Assembly (NCBI GenBank): GCA_023392075.1
Contig: JAEVZU010000049.1
Coordinates: 1 to 35,209, forward strand
Length of the DNA stretch: 35,209 nt
Source: Bacillota bacterium
Lineage (GTDB): Bacteria; Bacillota; Clostridia; Acetivibrionales; DSM-1351
Reading direction: 5' to 3'
Under the pieces are notes generated by a model that was given only the letters and a program-made list of their open reading frames with translations, was not told the origin of the DNA and made no database searches. Shown here piece after piece: positions 15,544 to 23,723 of this stretch. The position numbers were made by a program, and so were the translations under genes. Position 1 is the stretch's first letter; every line of letters starts with the position of its first letter.

Positions 15544-16734
15544 TTGTCTATTCAGCAAAACCAGGGAGATACGCCCGTAAAAATAAAAAAGTCCAACTCG
15601 GTCTCAGGTGTTATAATTTTTTTTCTGCTGATTATAGCTATTATAATTATGGCATTTGCAGTCTATCTTAAGTCAATAGGCTATGATTTTAAAAACTTAA
15701 ATATAAATGATGCCATAGCTTTTGCAAAAAATCATACTCAGAATGCTGCGGTCGGAACTGCTGCCGACATTTCGTTCTCTCAGGACGGGAGTGTTGACTG
15801 TAAGGTTTACAGAGGTTATATCATCGTGCTTTCGCAGGATGGGATAAAGTGGTATGATGAAACAGGCAAACTTTTACAGGAAAAAGCACTTACTCTGACC
15901 AGGCCGGTTTTGAGAAGTTCGGATAAATATATGGCCGTAGTTGATATTTCCGGGCGGGATATATATTTCTTTAAGGACAAAACCCAGCTTTGGACAAGGA
16001 AACTCGACAGCCAGATTATAAATGCCGAAGTGAGTACGGAGGGGGATTGCACTGTTGTAACCCAATCAAAGGAATACAAGTCTACCGTTCTTGTCATCGA
16101 TGTAAACGGAGTTGACAAATATACAAAGTTTTGTGCAGAGGAAATTGTTCTTGGTGCCAAGACTTTAAACGGCGGTGAGAATGTACTGATAAACCAGGTG
16201 GTTACCAAAGGCATTAAGGCAGGAACAAAGTTTCAATTTAACAGTATTTATCAAGAAGATCCAATTGCAGTTTTGGATATAGCAGACAATATGTTTCCGG
16301 TAGTTCAGACCATTGGGGACAATGTGGCGGCCATAGGGCAGAATATGGTGTTAATGATGGACAGGCAGGGAAAGCAGCTGTGGAGGAAAAGTGCGGAATC
16401 AATATATTGTGTGGCTCCCGCTGCTGAAAAATATGTTATCCTCGCAGGAAAGTTTACCGATGCTTCCGGTTCGGCAAGCCAGAAGATTTTAGTGCTGAAC
16501 TCAAAGGGAGAAGAGGTGTACGGTTTTGAACAGCCGGAAAATATAAGCGGTATGAGTGTATATGGGGACAGGCTTGCCATGAGGACTCAGAGAAGTATAT
16601 ACCTGTATTCCATTAAAGGAAAAAAAATCGGACAATATATTGCGCGCAATGAGATAAAAGATGCCTATTTGACAGGCGGAAACGAAGCCATAGTAATAAC
16701 CGGCGGAAATATTTCACTGGTTGAAATAAAATAA
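15544..16734 (+). CDS. DUF5711 family membrane-anchored beta-propeller-like protein
   Basis: This 396-residue protein has a short cytoplasmic tail, one membrane helix (about 22-41) and an extracytoplasmic body of repeated strand units with pieces such as QDGIKWYDETGKLL, DISGRDIYFFKDKTQLW and MDRQGKQLWRK. Such units suggest a PQQ/WD-like propeller, in line with the DUF5711 family. The start is TTG at 15544, supported by GAGGTGAAG just upstream. The CvpA-family gene follows at once, so they are probably cotranscribed and act at the cell envelope. The molecular role is unknown. Confidence 0.78.
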   Translation: MSIQQNQGDTPVKIKKSNSVSGVIIFFLLIIAIIIMAFAVYLKSIGYDFKNLNINDAIAFAKNHTQNAAVGTAADISFSQDGSVDCKVYRGYIIVLSQDGIKWYDETGKLLQEKALTLTRPVLRSSDKYMAVVDISGRDIYFFKDKTQLWTRKLDSQIINAEVSTEGDCTVVTQSKEYKSTVLVIDVNGVDKYTKFCAEEIVLGAKTLNGGENVLINQVVTKGIKAGTKFQFNSIYQEDPIAVLDIADNMFPVVQTIGDNVAAIGQNMVLMMDRQGKQLWRKSAESIYCVAPAAEKYVILAGKFTDASGSASQKILVLNSKGEEVYGFEQPENISGMSVYGDRLAMRTQRSIYLYSIKGKKIGQYIARNEIKDAYLTGGNEAIVITGGNISLVEIK

Positions 16735-16751
16735 TTGTGAAAGGGCTGCAC

Positions 16752-17459
16752 ATGAACTGGACGGACATTAGTGTATTGGTCATTATTGTTATATTTACGG
16801 CAATAGGTATGAGAAACGGTTTCTTATACTCTGTCTTCAGGCTGCTTTCGTACATATTATCAGTAATTTTTGCCATAAAATTTTATCCTGTTTTATCGGC
16901 AATGCTTCAAAAAACAGTCATTTATACAAATATTAAAGCCTCGATAATCAGCGGTATAGTCAAACAACAGGCGGCAGACGGTGTGTCACTTCAGGAGAGG
17001 ACAGTGCAATCGATTGTTGACGGTTTAAAGCTTCCGGGTTTTATAAAGGAGGCCATAATTGAAAATGTCGGAAAAAAAGATGTTCTGGGCTTTCAAAAAA
17101 TTACCGAAGCAATAGGTTCTGAGATTGCCACACTGGTGATAAATATTTTAAGCATGATCTTAATATATTTGATAATACGCTTTGGACTTATTTTTGCACG
17201 GGTTATAATCAAAACAATAGCAAAACTTCCGGTTTTCAAACAGCTGGATAAAGCAGGAGGATTTGTTTTGGGAGCCATAGAGGGGATATTCATTGTCTAC
17301 ATTCTTTGTGCCATTCTTGTACTGTTCAGTGCGTTTCCCAAGTTTTCACCGGTAATTGATTCGGTTCAGAAATCACAGTTTGCCAGTTATTTCTATCAGA
17401 ACAATTTCATTGTAAGCTTTTTATCACCTGAGCAGGAACAGGAGCAGGTAAAATTATAA
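16752..17459 (+). CDS. CvpA family membrane protein
   Basis: This 235-residue protein has four hydrophobic segments and a CvpA-type start (MNWTDISVLVIIVIFTAIGM, then RNGF). The second half contains the family pattern DKAGGFVLGAIEGIFIVYIL. A GTG at 16737 is in frame, but AAAGGG at 16740-16745 is placed six bases before the ATG at 16752, which is therefore the better start. It directly follows the DUF5711 gene. CvpA was first linked to colicin V production, but in Firmicutes it is a general envelope protein of uncertain role. Confidence 0.85.
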   Translation: MNWTDISVLVIIVIFTAIGMRNGFLYSVFRLLSYILSVIFAIKFYPVLSAMLQKTVIYTNIKASIISGIVKQQAADGVSLQERTVQSIVDGLKLPGFIKEAIIENVGKKDVLGFQKITEAIGSEIATLVINILSMILIYLIIRFGLIFARVIIKTIAKLPVFKQLDKAGGFVLGAIEGIFIVYILCAILVLFSAFPKFSPVIDSVQKSQFASYFYQNNFIVSFLSPEQEQEQVKL

Positions 17460-17487
17460 TTGCTTATACGGCAATTAATGTTTTCTC
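17457..17487 (+). terminator. Weak terminator after the CvpA gene
   Basis: TAATTGC (17457-17463, including the stop codon) pairs with GCAATTA (17471-17477), followed by ATGTTTTCT. The stem is short and AT-rich, so it would be a weak terminator. Confidence 0.35.
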
Positions 17488-17579
17488 CCCTGGTTCACGG
17501 TTTGTTTTAATGTTTTTTATCCACTTGCCCAATCAGTCTGGACACTTCCCGAACATAAGAGTAAAATAAGTTTAAATCA

Positions 17580-17611
17580 AGCTGGGACAGAATTATCCCG
17601 GCTATTATTTT
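17580..17611 (+). terminator. Intrinsic terminator upstream of ilvD
   Basis: AGCTGGGA (17580-17587) pairs with TCCCGGCT (17596-17603), with one G-T pair, followed by ATTATTTT. It may end the CvpA transcript or serve as an attenuator ahead of ilvD. No T-box signature is present. Confidence 0.55.
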
Positions 17612-17657
17612 AGCGTATCGTTGGGCGCGAAACGGATTTGCGAAGCAAATTTCTTGC

Positions 17658-17676
17658 AATTGGAACTGTTTCAATT
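17658..17676. promoter_or_regulatory. Candidate operator upstream of ilvD
   Basis: AATTGGAACTGTTTCAATT is a near-perfect palindrome with only three unpaired positions. It abuts the -35 of the likely ilvD promoter and overlaps it by one base. The regulator is unknown; it does not match the CodY box well. Confidence 0.4.
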
Positions 17677-17705
17677 TGATAAAGATAAATATATTGAATT
17701 ATATA
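17676..17705 (+). promoter_or_regulatory. Possible ilvD promoter
   Basis: TTGATA (17676-17681) and TATATA (17700-17705) are 18 bp apart. The stretch is AT-rich, so other pairs are possible. Confidence 0.35.
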
Positions 17706-17766
17706 AATTAACTTACTATTGTGACTAAGTGCATACAAATACCGGGTGCACTGAATGGAGGTTCAT

Positions 17767-19425
17767 ATGAGAAGTGATATTGTAAAAAAAGGTATTGAAA
17801 GAGCGCCCCACAGAGCACTTTTTAAGGCAATGGGCTATACTGACGAAGAACTGGAAAGACCTTTGATCGGAGTTGTAAACTCACAAAATGAAATAATTCC
17901 GGGACATATACATCTGGACAAAATAACCGAAGCGGTCAAGGCCGGAATAAGAATGGCGGGAGGAACACCCATCGAATTCGGCGCCATAGGTGTTTGCGAC
18001 GGTATTGCCATGGGGCATACGGGTATGAAATATTCACTTGCAACCAGAGAACTCATTGCTGATTCCTGTGAAGCCATGGGAAAAGCACACAGCTTTGACG
18101 GGATGGTATTTATACCCAACTGCGACAAAATCGTACCGGGCATGCTGATGGCTGCAGCCAGGATTGATGTACCCTCCATAGTTATAAGCGGAGGTCCCAT
18201 GCTCTCTTTGAACAAGGACGGAAAGCAGCTGGACCTGAATACCATGTTTGAAGCGGTGGGCGCTTTTAAGGCAGGAAAAATAACGCAGGAAGAGGTCGAT
18301 GAATTTGAAAACAGTGCATGCCCGGGCTGCGGTTCCTGCTCCGGCATGTTTACGGCAAACTCCATGAACTGCCTTACAGAAGTGCTGGGCCTCGGACTTA
18401 CCGGAAACGGAACAATACCTGCCGTATATGCTGAAAGGATCAGACTTGCAAAGCATGCCGGCATGAAGGTTATGGAGCTGGTGGAGAAGGATATCAAACC
18501 CTCCGACATATTGACTGAAAAGGCCTTTGAAAATGCTCTTACGGTGGATATGGCACTGGGCTGCTCAACAAATTCGGTCCTGCATCTTCCCGCCATAGCA
18601 AATGAAATAGGCATGCAGATCGATCTGGATATAATCAACGAAATCAGTTCAAGAACACCAAACCTTTGCAAGCTGGCACCTGCCGGCAATTATCATATCC
18701 AGGACCTCTATGCGGCAGGCGGGGTACAGGCGGTCATGAAGGAATTATCCCAAAAAGGACTGCTGCATCTTGATCTCATAACAGCTACCGGCAAAACGGT
18801 TGGAGAAAATATAGAGAATGCGAAAGTAAAGGATTACAACGTTATTAAAAATATAGATGCACCGCACAGTGCCACCGGTGGAATAGCGGTTCTCAGAGGC
18901 AATATAGCGCCCGACGGAGCAGTGGTAAAGAAATCGGCTGTGGCTGATTCAATGCTTGTTCACAAAGGTCCTGCAAGAGTATTTGACAGTGAAGATGATG
19001 CGATCAAGTCAATATATGAAGGTAAAATTGTAAAGGGAGATGTTGTGATCATCCGCTATGAAGGTCCAAAGGGAGGACCTGGTATGAGAGAGATGCTGGG
19101 ACCTACCTCTGCAATAGCAGGCATGGGCTTGGGCAGCTGTGTAGCACTGATTACCGACGGAAGATTTTCCGGTGCCTCAAGAGGGGCTTCCATAGGACAC
19201 GTATCTCCTGAAGCGATGGAAGGCGGCCCAATCGCTCTCATTCAGGAAGGTGATATTGTTGACATCAATATACCTGAAGGTCACCTCAACATAGAGTGCA
19301 GCCAGGAGGAACTGGACAGAAGAAAGGCCCTTTGGAGCGCACCTGCACCCAAGATAACAGCAGGCTATCTGGGCAGATATGCCAGACTTGTCACTTCCGC
19401 CAGTACGGGAGCAGTTCTGAAATAG
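17767..19425 (+). CDS. ilvD: Dihydroxy-acid dehydratase
   Basis: The enzyme dehydrates 2,3-dihydroxy acids to 2-keto acids in valine, leucine and isoleucine synthesis, using an Fe-S cluster and Mg2+. The 552-residue product has the family's cysteine motifs: CDGIAMGHTGM near residue 79, NCDKIVPGM with Cys119, and CPGCGSCSGM at 185-194 with Cys191. The C-terminal signature GPTSAIAGMGLGSCVALITD is also present. An ATG at 17755 is in frame, but GGAGG at 17757-17761 overlaps it and is well placed for the ATG at 17767. ilvB follows after 34 bases, so the two share a transcript and the pathway. Confidence 0.96.
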   Translation: MRSDIVKKGIERAPHRALFKAMGYTDEELERPLIGVVNSQNEIIPGHIHLDKITEAVKAGIRMAGGTPIEFGAIGVCDGIAMGHTGMKYSLATRELIADSCEAMGKAHSFDGMVFIPNCDKIVPGMLMAAARIDVPSIVISGGPMLSLNKDGKQLDLNTMFEAVGAFKAGKITQEEVDEFENSACPGCGSCSGMFTANSMNCLTEVLGLGLTGNGTIPAVYAERIRLAKHAGMKVMELVEKDIKPSDILTEKAFENALTVDMALGCSTNSVLHLPAIANEIGMQIDLDIINEISSRTPNLCKLAPAGNYHIQDLYAAGGVQAVMKELSQKGLLHLDLITATGKTVGENIENAKVKDYNVIKNIDAPHSATGGIAVLRGNIAPDGAVVKKSAVADSMLVHKGPARVFDSEDDAIKSIYEGKIVKGDVVIIRYEGPKGGPGMREMLGPTSAIAGMGLGSCVALITDGRFSGASRGASIGHVSPEAMEGGPIALIQEGDIVDINIPEGHLNIECSQEELDRRKALWSAPAPKITAGYLGRYARLVTSASTGAVLK

Positions 19426-19459
19426 TAAGGTGATCAGCAGGGAATGAAGGAGTGATTGA

Positions 19460-21139
19460 ATGAAATTATTAGGTGCGGATGTTATTATAGAATGTTTAAA
19501 GGAACAGGGTGTTGACACGGTTTTCGGCTATCCCGGAGGCCAGGCCATAGTTATATATGATGCCCTGTACAGGGCGAGAAATGAGATAAGGCATATACTT
19601 ACCTCCCATGAACAGGGAGCTTCCCATGCTGCCGACGGATATGCCCGCGCAACGGGGAAGGTGGGGGTGTGCATTGCAACTTCGGGCCCCGGCGCCACAA
19701 ACCTGGTTACCGGCATTGCCACAGCCTATATGGATTCGGTGCCTATGGTTGCAATAACAGGTCAGGTGCCTACCGGCCTGCTGGGCAAGGACTCCTTTCA
19801 GGAGGTTGATATTACAGGTATTACGATGCCTATAACAAAGCATAATTTTATAGTCAAGGACGTAACAAAGCTGGCCGATACCATCAGAAAGGCATTTGCC
19901 ATAGCAAGGGAAGGCAGGCCGGGTCCTGTTCTGGTGGACATCTGCAAGGATGTCACCGCCACTGAAATGGAGTATACTCCGAGAACACCCGGCAAAAATG
20001 ATTACATCTCAAATAAATACCATGAAATAAGCAGAGCAGAATTTGAAGAAGCAATTAAGGCCATAAACAGCGCCTCCAGACCGGTTATACTGTCCGGTGC
20101 AGGTGTGGGTATTGCCGGAGCAGAAGAAGAGGTCAGGAGCCTTGCTGAGCTTGCCTGCATCCCTGTCAGCACTTCGCTGATGGGAATGGGTACCTTTCCG
20201 GGGACTCATGAGCTCTTTATGGGAATGGTCGGGATGCACGGAACCAAGACCTCAAACTATGCAGTACATAACTGCGATTTGTTCATTGCCATAGGAAACC
20301 GCTTCAGCGACAGGATTGTCAGCAAGGTCAGCAGTTTTGCACCAGGGGCTGAAATCATGCATATTGATGTGGATTCGGCCGAGGTTGGTAAAAATATAAC
20401 AGTGGATTATCCTCTTGTAGGCAATATCAAGCAGATACTGCAGAACCTGATCAAAGGTGTGGAACCAAAAAAGAACACCGAATGGATAGCAAGGGTAAAT
20501 GCATGGAAAGAGAAATACCCGTTAAAATATGATAAATCGACTGAAGTCCTCCGGCCCCAGTACATTGTGGAGCGGCTGCATGAACTTACACACGGTGATG
20601 CTGTCATAACCACCGAAGTGGGACAGCACCAGATGTGGGCGGCCCAGTACTATAAGTACACCAGGTTCAGGCAATTTGTTTCCTCCGGCGGTCTGGGTAC
20701 CATGGGCTATGGCCTCGGAGCCTGTATTGGGGCACAGCTTGGCAGGCCTGATAAAAAGGTTATCAATATCGCCGGTGACGGCAGTTTCAGAATGAACCTG
20801 AACGAGCTGGCCACTGCCGTTGAATATAAGCTGCCAATAATCATCGCTCTTTTCAACAACAGGGCGCTGGGAATGGTAAGGCAGTGGCAGGAACTGTTTT
20901 ATGACAGCAGGTTCAGTCAGACCACAATAGACAGGGGAACGAATTTCAAGGCACTTGCTGAAGCCTTTGGGGCAAAGGGTATAAATGTGACGCACCCGGA
21001 CCAGGTAGACGGGGCGATCAGAGCGGCACTGTCCGAAACGGATACTCCGGTGTTGATTAATTTCGAGATTGACAAGGATGACAAGGTATTCCCAATTGTG
21101 CCTCCGGGTGCAGGAATAAATGAGGTTGTTGACTGTTAG
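19460..21139 (+). CDS. ilvB: Acetolactate synthase, large (catalytic) subunit
   Basis: This thiamine diphosphate enzyme condenses pyruvate (or pyruvate with 2-ketobutyrate) as the first step of branched-chain amino acid synthesis. The 559-residue chain has the N-terminal TPP domain with catalytic Glu51 (SHEQGASHAADGYARATGK), a central domain, and the C-terminal TPP/Mg motif GDGSFRMNLNELAT ending in LFNN. The FGYPGGQAI segment is typical of the anabolic enzyme. It follows ilvD with AAGGAG before the ATG. The usual small regulatory subunit gene ilvN is not next to it; a terminator and a convergent gene follow. Confidence 0.95.
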   Translation: MKLLGADVIIECLKEQGVDTVFGYPGGQAIVIYDALYRARNEIRHILTSHEQGASHAADGYARATGKVGVCIATSGPGATNLVTGIATAYMDSVPMVAITGQVPTGLLGKDSFQEVDITGITMPITKHNFIVKDVTKLADTIRKAFAIAREGRPGPVLVDICKDVTATEMEYTPRTPGKNDYISNKYHEISRAEFEEAIKAINSASRPVILSGAGVGIAGAEEEVRSLAELACIPVSTSLMGMGTFPGTHELFMGMVGMHGTKTSNYAVHNCDLFIAIGNRFSDRIVSKVSSFAPGAEIMHIDVDSAEVGKNITVDYPLVGNIKQILQNLIKGVEPKKNTEWIARVNAWKEKYPLKYDKSTEVLRPQYIVERLHELTHGDAVITTEVGQHQMWAAQYYKYTRFRQFVSSGGLGTMGYGLGACIGAQLGRPDKKVINIAGDGSFRMNLNELATAVEYKLPIIIALFNNRALGMVRQWQELFYDSRFSQTTIDRGTNFKALAEAFGAKGINVTHPDQVDGAIRAALSETDTPVLINFEIDKDDKVFPIVPPGAGINEVVDC

Positions 21140-21160
21140 TATTTGATGATACAAAATTAA

Positions 21161-21199
21161 AAATAAATGGCCGGCTTCATATCAGCCGGCCATTTATTT
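21161..21199. terminator. Strong bidirectional terminator
   Basis: A perfect 16-bp inverted repeat (AAATAAATGGCCGGCT and its complement) surrounds a 7-base loop. A- and T-rich outer halves on both sides serve ilvB on the plus strand and the convergent WG-repeat gene on the minus strand. Confidence 0.85.
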
Positions 21200-21257
21200 C
21201 AGGTACAAAACATACACATTTAAAGGATTTGATCCGATTACGCTTCTTTTATGCTGA

Positions 21258-23483
21258 CTACCACTTTACAATATCACTGAGCTTGTATTTTAAATCCTCA
21301 TCAGGTCTGACGGTGTAGCACCAGTTATATGTGGTATTTACAAAGTCCCCGCCTGAATATTTGACCGCAACCTCCTCTATGACATAAACCCTGTAAGTAT
21401 TGGAATCATCAACCTTCTCAATAGCATATATTTCATATTTGTTGAGCTTTTCTTCTGTATTTTTACTGAATAGATCGGATACCAGTTTTTTCTGTGAGCT
21501 ATATAAATTACTCCCTTTCAATAGGTAGGGTTCTACAGTCGAAAAGGTGTTGTTGTTAATAGAACTGATCATGTTTTGTTCGTAAGAGCTCATAAGGCTT
21601 TCAATTTGACTGACGGTTGAAATATCCATATCCCGGAACAACCTTGGCTTATTGTCGATTATGGTCTTGTCAAAAGAATTCCAGAAAGCTCCGTTGGTGT
21701 CAATAATGCTGCTTATTTTGCCGTAAGGGATTTCAAACTGGGGAAAACCGGCTGCATATGGGGCAATTGCATAAGGGTAATAGTATATTTTCAAGGAATC
21801 ACTTCCCAGCACGAAATAATGATTTTCCGTGACTTCAGGTTTTTCTTCAAAATAAGTCATACCACTGTCGGGGAACGTTAAACTTATTTTAGTATTTAAG
21901 GCTATTTGATTGTCCACGAGCGAGGTAAGCTCGTCGGCATACTTGCTGCCGGCTTTAAACAAGTCCTTCAGCTGATAGAAAGTCCCGGTCTTGATATCAA
22001 TATGGAAATATTCCACGGAAGGTAGACCATGAGCAGCACCGATGGGATACCAATAGCCGTTTTTTTCTATTATGAGTAAATTTTTGTTAAGAGAGACCGA
22101 AAAATCATAGGAGATATCCTCAGGATCCTCACTATTGGATGCGGCAGTGTTTTCAAACTCTCCGATAAACTCCGATTTCAGCCTTTTATTAATGCTTTCC
22201 TGTACGGCAGAGTCTTCCAGACCGGTAATTTCGGGATATTCGATATAAGTCAGATAATCTCTTCTGAAAGATACTTTATTGGCTTTAATCCGGTTATTCA
22301 GCGGGATAATCCTATCCTTCCGCCAGAGGACTGCACCGTTTTCCTTCAGATATGTCAGACCGCCGTCCAGCTTTGCCTGAAGTACGCTGCCGATGTATTT
22401 GATATCACCGATTCCCGGGAGGTTGGGAAGAGTGTCAACCATATTTCCTTTTTTATCTATAAAGAACGTACTGGTATTGTCACAGGCAACAGCGTGATCT
22501 CCCTCAAATTGATTTATTCTATAAAATTTGAAATCACTGAGCTGTTCACCCTTGCTGTTGAACAGTGCTTTGGGAAAATAATAGTCGGAATACGGGGCGG
22601 AGAGGTTTCTGCTTGCAGCAAACATGTCCGAACCCAGGTAAGTGATTCCCGAGTATTCGGGTTTGAGTATGTATTTACCGTTTGTATCTATCAAACCATA
22701 TGTGTCACATATCTCCCGGGATTCCACCGAAACAACGGCATATCCCCTGCTGAATCTGCCTGCTGAGTAAAAGGCCGGTTCTATTACCACATCGCCGCTG
22801 TAGTTCTTATATCCGTACAACTTGCTTTTTTCATCATAGAACGGGGTAAATCCTTCCGAGCTTTCATATTCATTATAACTTTTCAGTACTTCCAATGCCC
22901 TGCCTGACTTATCAATAACTGAAAATTTGTCTTCACCTGTTTTAACCACTGCCCTGCCGTCATTGAAATCATCGGCATTTAAAAATTTGGCAGGTATGAT
23001 AACTTTACCCGTCAGGTCCATGAAACCGTATTTCATATTTGCGTCCGAGAAGCTTAGCAGCCCATCTTCATAATCATAAATTTTGTATTTTGAGGTGAAA
23101 AGAACCCTGCCGGAGGAGTCCACGACTGTAGAACCGGCATCCATGGTATTTAAGACGGCAATGCCGTTTTCGAAATCGGGAAGAAAGGAGGAAAACGGAC
23201 CGGATACAATCTTGCCGGACTTATTGATAAAATAAACCTTGCAAATATCGAATTCATTACTCCCGTTGGCAACGATGGCGATACCCCTGTCATTGAACTC
23301 CCTGGCAAAATTATAGCCGGGCTGTATGGCAAAGCCTCCTGTTTGATCGATATAACCCCATTTTTGACCGTTCATGGTTTCTATAACGGCAGGAAGAAGA
23401 ACTTCGCTGGCACTTACCTTAAAGCTGTAATTTGCAAAAAGAAAAAACAAAGCCAGAAGAAATACTGATAATTTTTGTTTCAT
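21258..23483 (-). CDS. Secreted WG-repeat protein with DUF3298-like and TcaA-like C-terminal domains
   Basis: This 741-residue protein starts with a signal peptide (MKQKLSVFLLALFFLFANYS). Residues about 30-390 hold WG-type repeats (QKWGYIDQTGGFAIQPGY, KYGFMDLTGKVIIPAKF, YGYKNYSGDVVIEPAF, YGLIDTNGKYILKPEY). The middle (about 405-590) resembles the PdaC/DUF3298 domain of wall-acting proteins (LKDLFKAGSKYADELTSLVD). The last 110 residues resemble the TcaA C-terminal fold (SSYEQNMISSINNNTFSTVE). Longer starts are in frame, but GAGAGGT precedes the ATG at 23483 and the signal peptide starts there. It probably works at the cell surface; no enzymatic residues are evident. It is divergent from the sensor kinase gene. 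Confidence 0.83.
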   Translation of the reverse strand: MKQKLSVFLLALFFLFANYSFKVSASEVLLPAVIETMNGQKWGYIDQTGGFAIQPGYNFAREFNDRGIAIVANGSNEFDICKVYFINKSGKIVSGPFSSFLPDFENGIAVLNTMDAGSTVVDSSGRVLFTSKYKIYDYEDGLLSFSDANMKYGFMDLTGKVIIPAKFLNADDFNDGRAVVKTGEDKFSVIDKSGRALEVLKSYNEYESSEGFTPFYDEKSKLYGYKNYSGDVVIEPAFYSAGRFSRGYAVVSVESREICDTYGLIDTNGKYILKPEYSGITYLGSDMFAASRNLSAPYSDYYFPKALFNSKGEQLSDFKFYRINQFEGDHAVACDNTSTFFIDKKGNMVDTLPNLPGIGDIKYIGSVLQAKLDGGLTYLKENGAVLWRKDRIIPLNNRIKANKVSFRRDYLTYIEYPEITGLEDSAVQESINKRLKSEFIGEFENTAASNSEDPEDISYDFSVSLNKNLLIIEKNGYWYPIGAAHGLPSVEYFHIDIKTGTFYQLKDLFKAGSKYADELTSLVDNQIALNTKISLTFPDSGMTYFEEKPEVTENHYFVLGSDSLKIYYYPYAIAPYAAGFPQFEIPYGKISSIIDTNGAFWNSFDKTIIDNKPRLFRDMDISTVSQIESLMSSYEQNMISSINNNTFSTVEPYLLKGSNLYSSQKKLVSDLFSKNTEEKLNKYEIYAIEKVDDSNTYRVYVIEEVAVKYSGGDFVNTTYNWCYTVRPDEDLKYKLSDIVKW

Positions 23484-23533
23484 AAAGGGTACCTCTCGTT
23501 TACGTAAATATTTGTTGGTGGCATTTAACATAT

Positions 23534-23557
23534 GTTTACTTTCATTATATAGTAAAC
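23534..23557. promoter_or_regulatory. -10 element flanked by an inverted repeat, WG-repeat gene
   Basis: GTTTACT (23534-23540) and AGTAAAC (23551-23557) form a 7-bp inverted repeat around a perfect minus-strand -10 TATAAT (23549-23544). No good -35 is visible at 17-18 bp, so an activator or an alternative mode may be needed. The repeat could be an operator. Confidence 0.5.
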
Positions 23558-23631
23558 AAAACATAAAAGAGTGTCAGTTTTGTAATAATATAGATATTAA
23601 AGGAAAGAAAAGTCAAGATCGGCCGTTGAAT

Positions 23632-23660
23632 TTGATTATTGTAAACTTCATTGCTATAAT
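23632..23660 (+). promoter_or_regulatory. Promoter of the two-component operon
   Basis: TTGATT (23632-23637) and a perfect extended -10 TGCTATAAT (TATAAT at 23655-23660) are separated by 17 bp. It directs transcription into the sensor kinase gene 64 bases downstream. Confidence 0.7.
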
Positions 23661-23723
23661 ATAAATTGTGTAAATATGTTTGCCTTTATTTTTATCATTT
23701 ATAATAGAGAGTGCAGGGACTAC

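Noticed and set aside
17460..17766. A T-box or other riboswitch before ilvD
   Set aside because: The T-box core (AGGGTGGNACCGCG-like) is absent and no other known riboswitch motif is recognisable; only simple hairpins are seen.
17835..18689. A long open frame on the minus strand inside ilvD
   Set aside because: It lies wholly within a certain gene, has no ribosome site, and its translation resembles no protein; it is a by-product of codon use.
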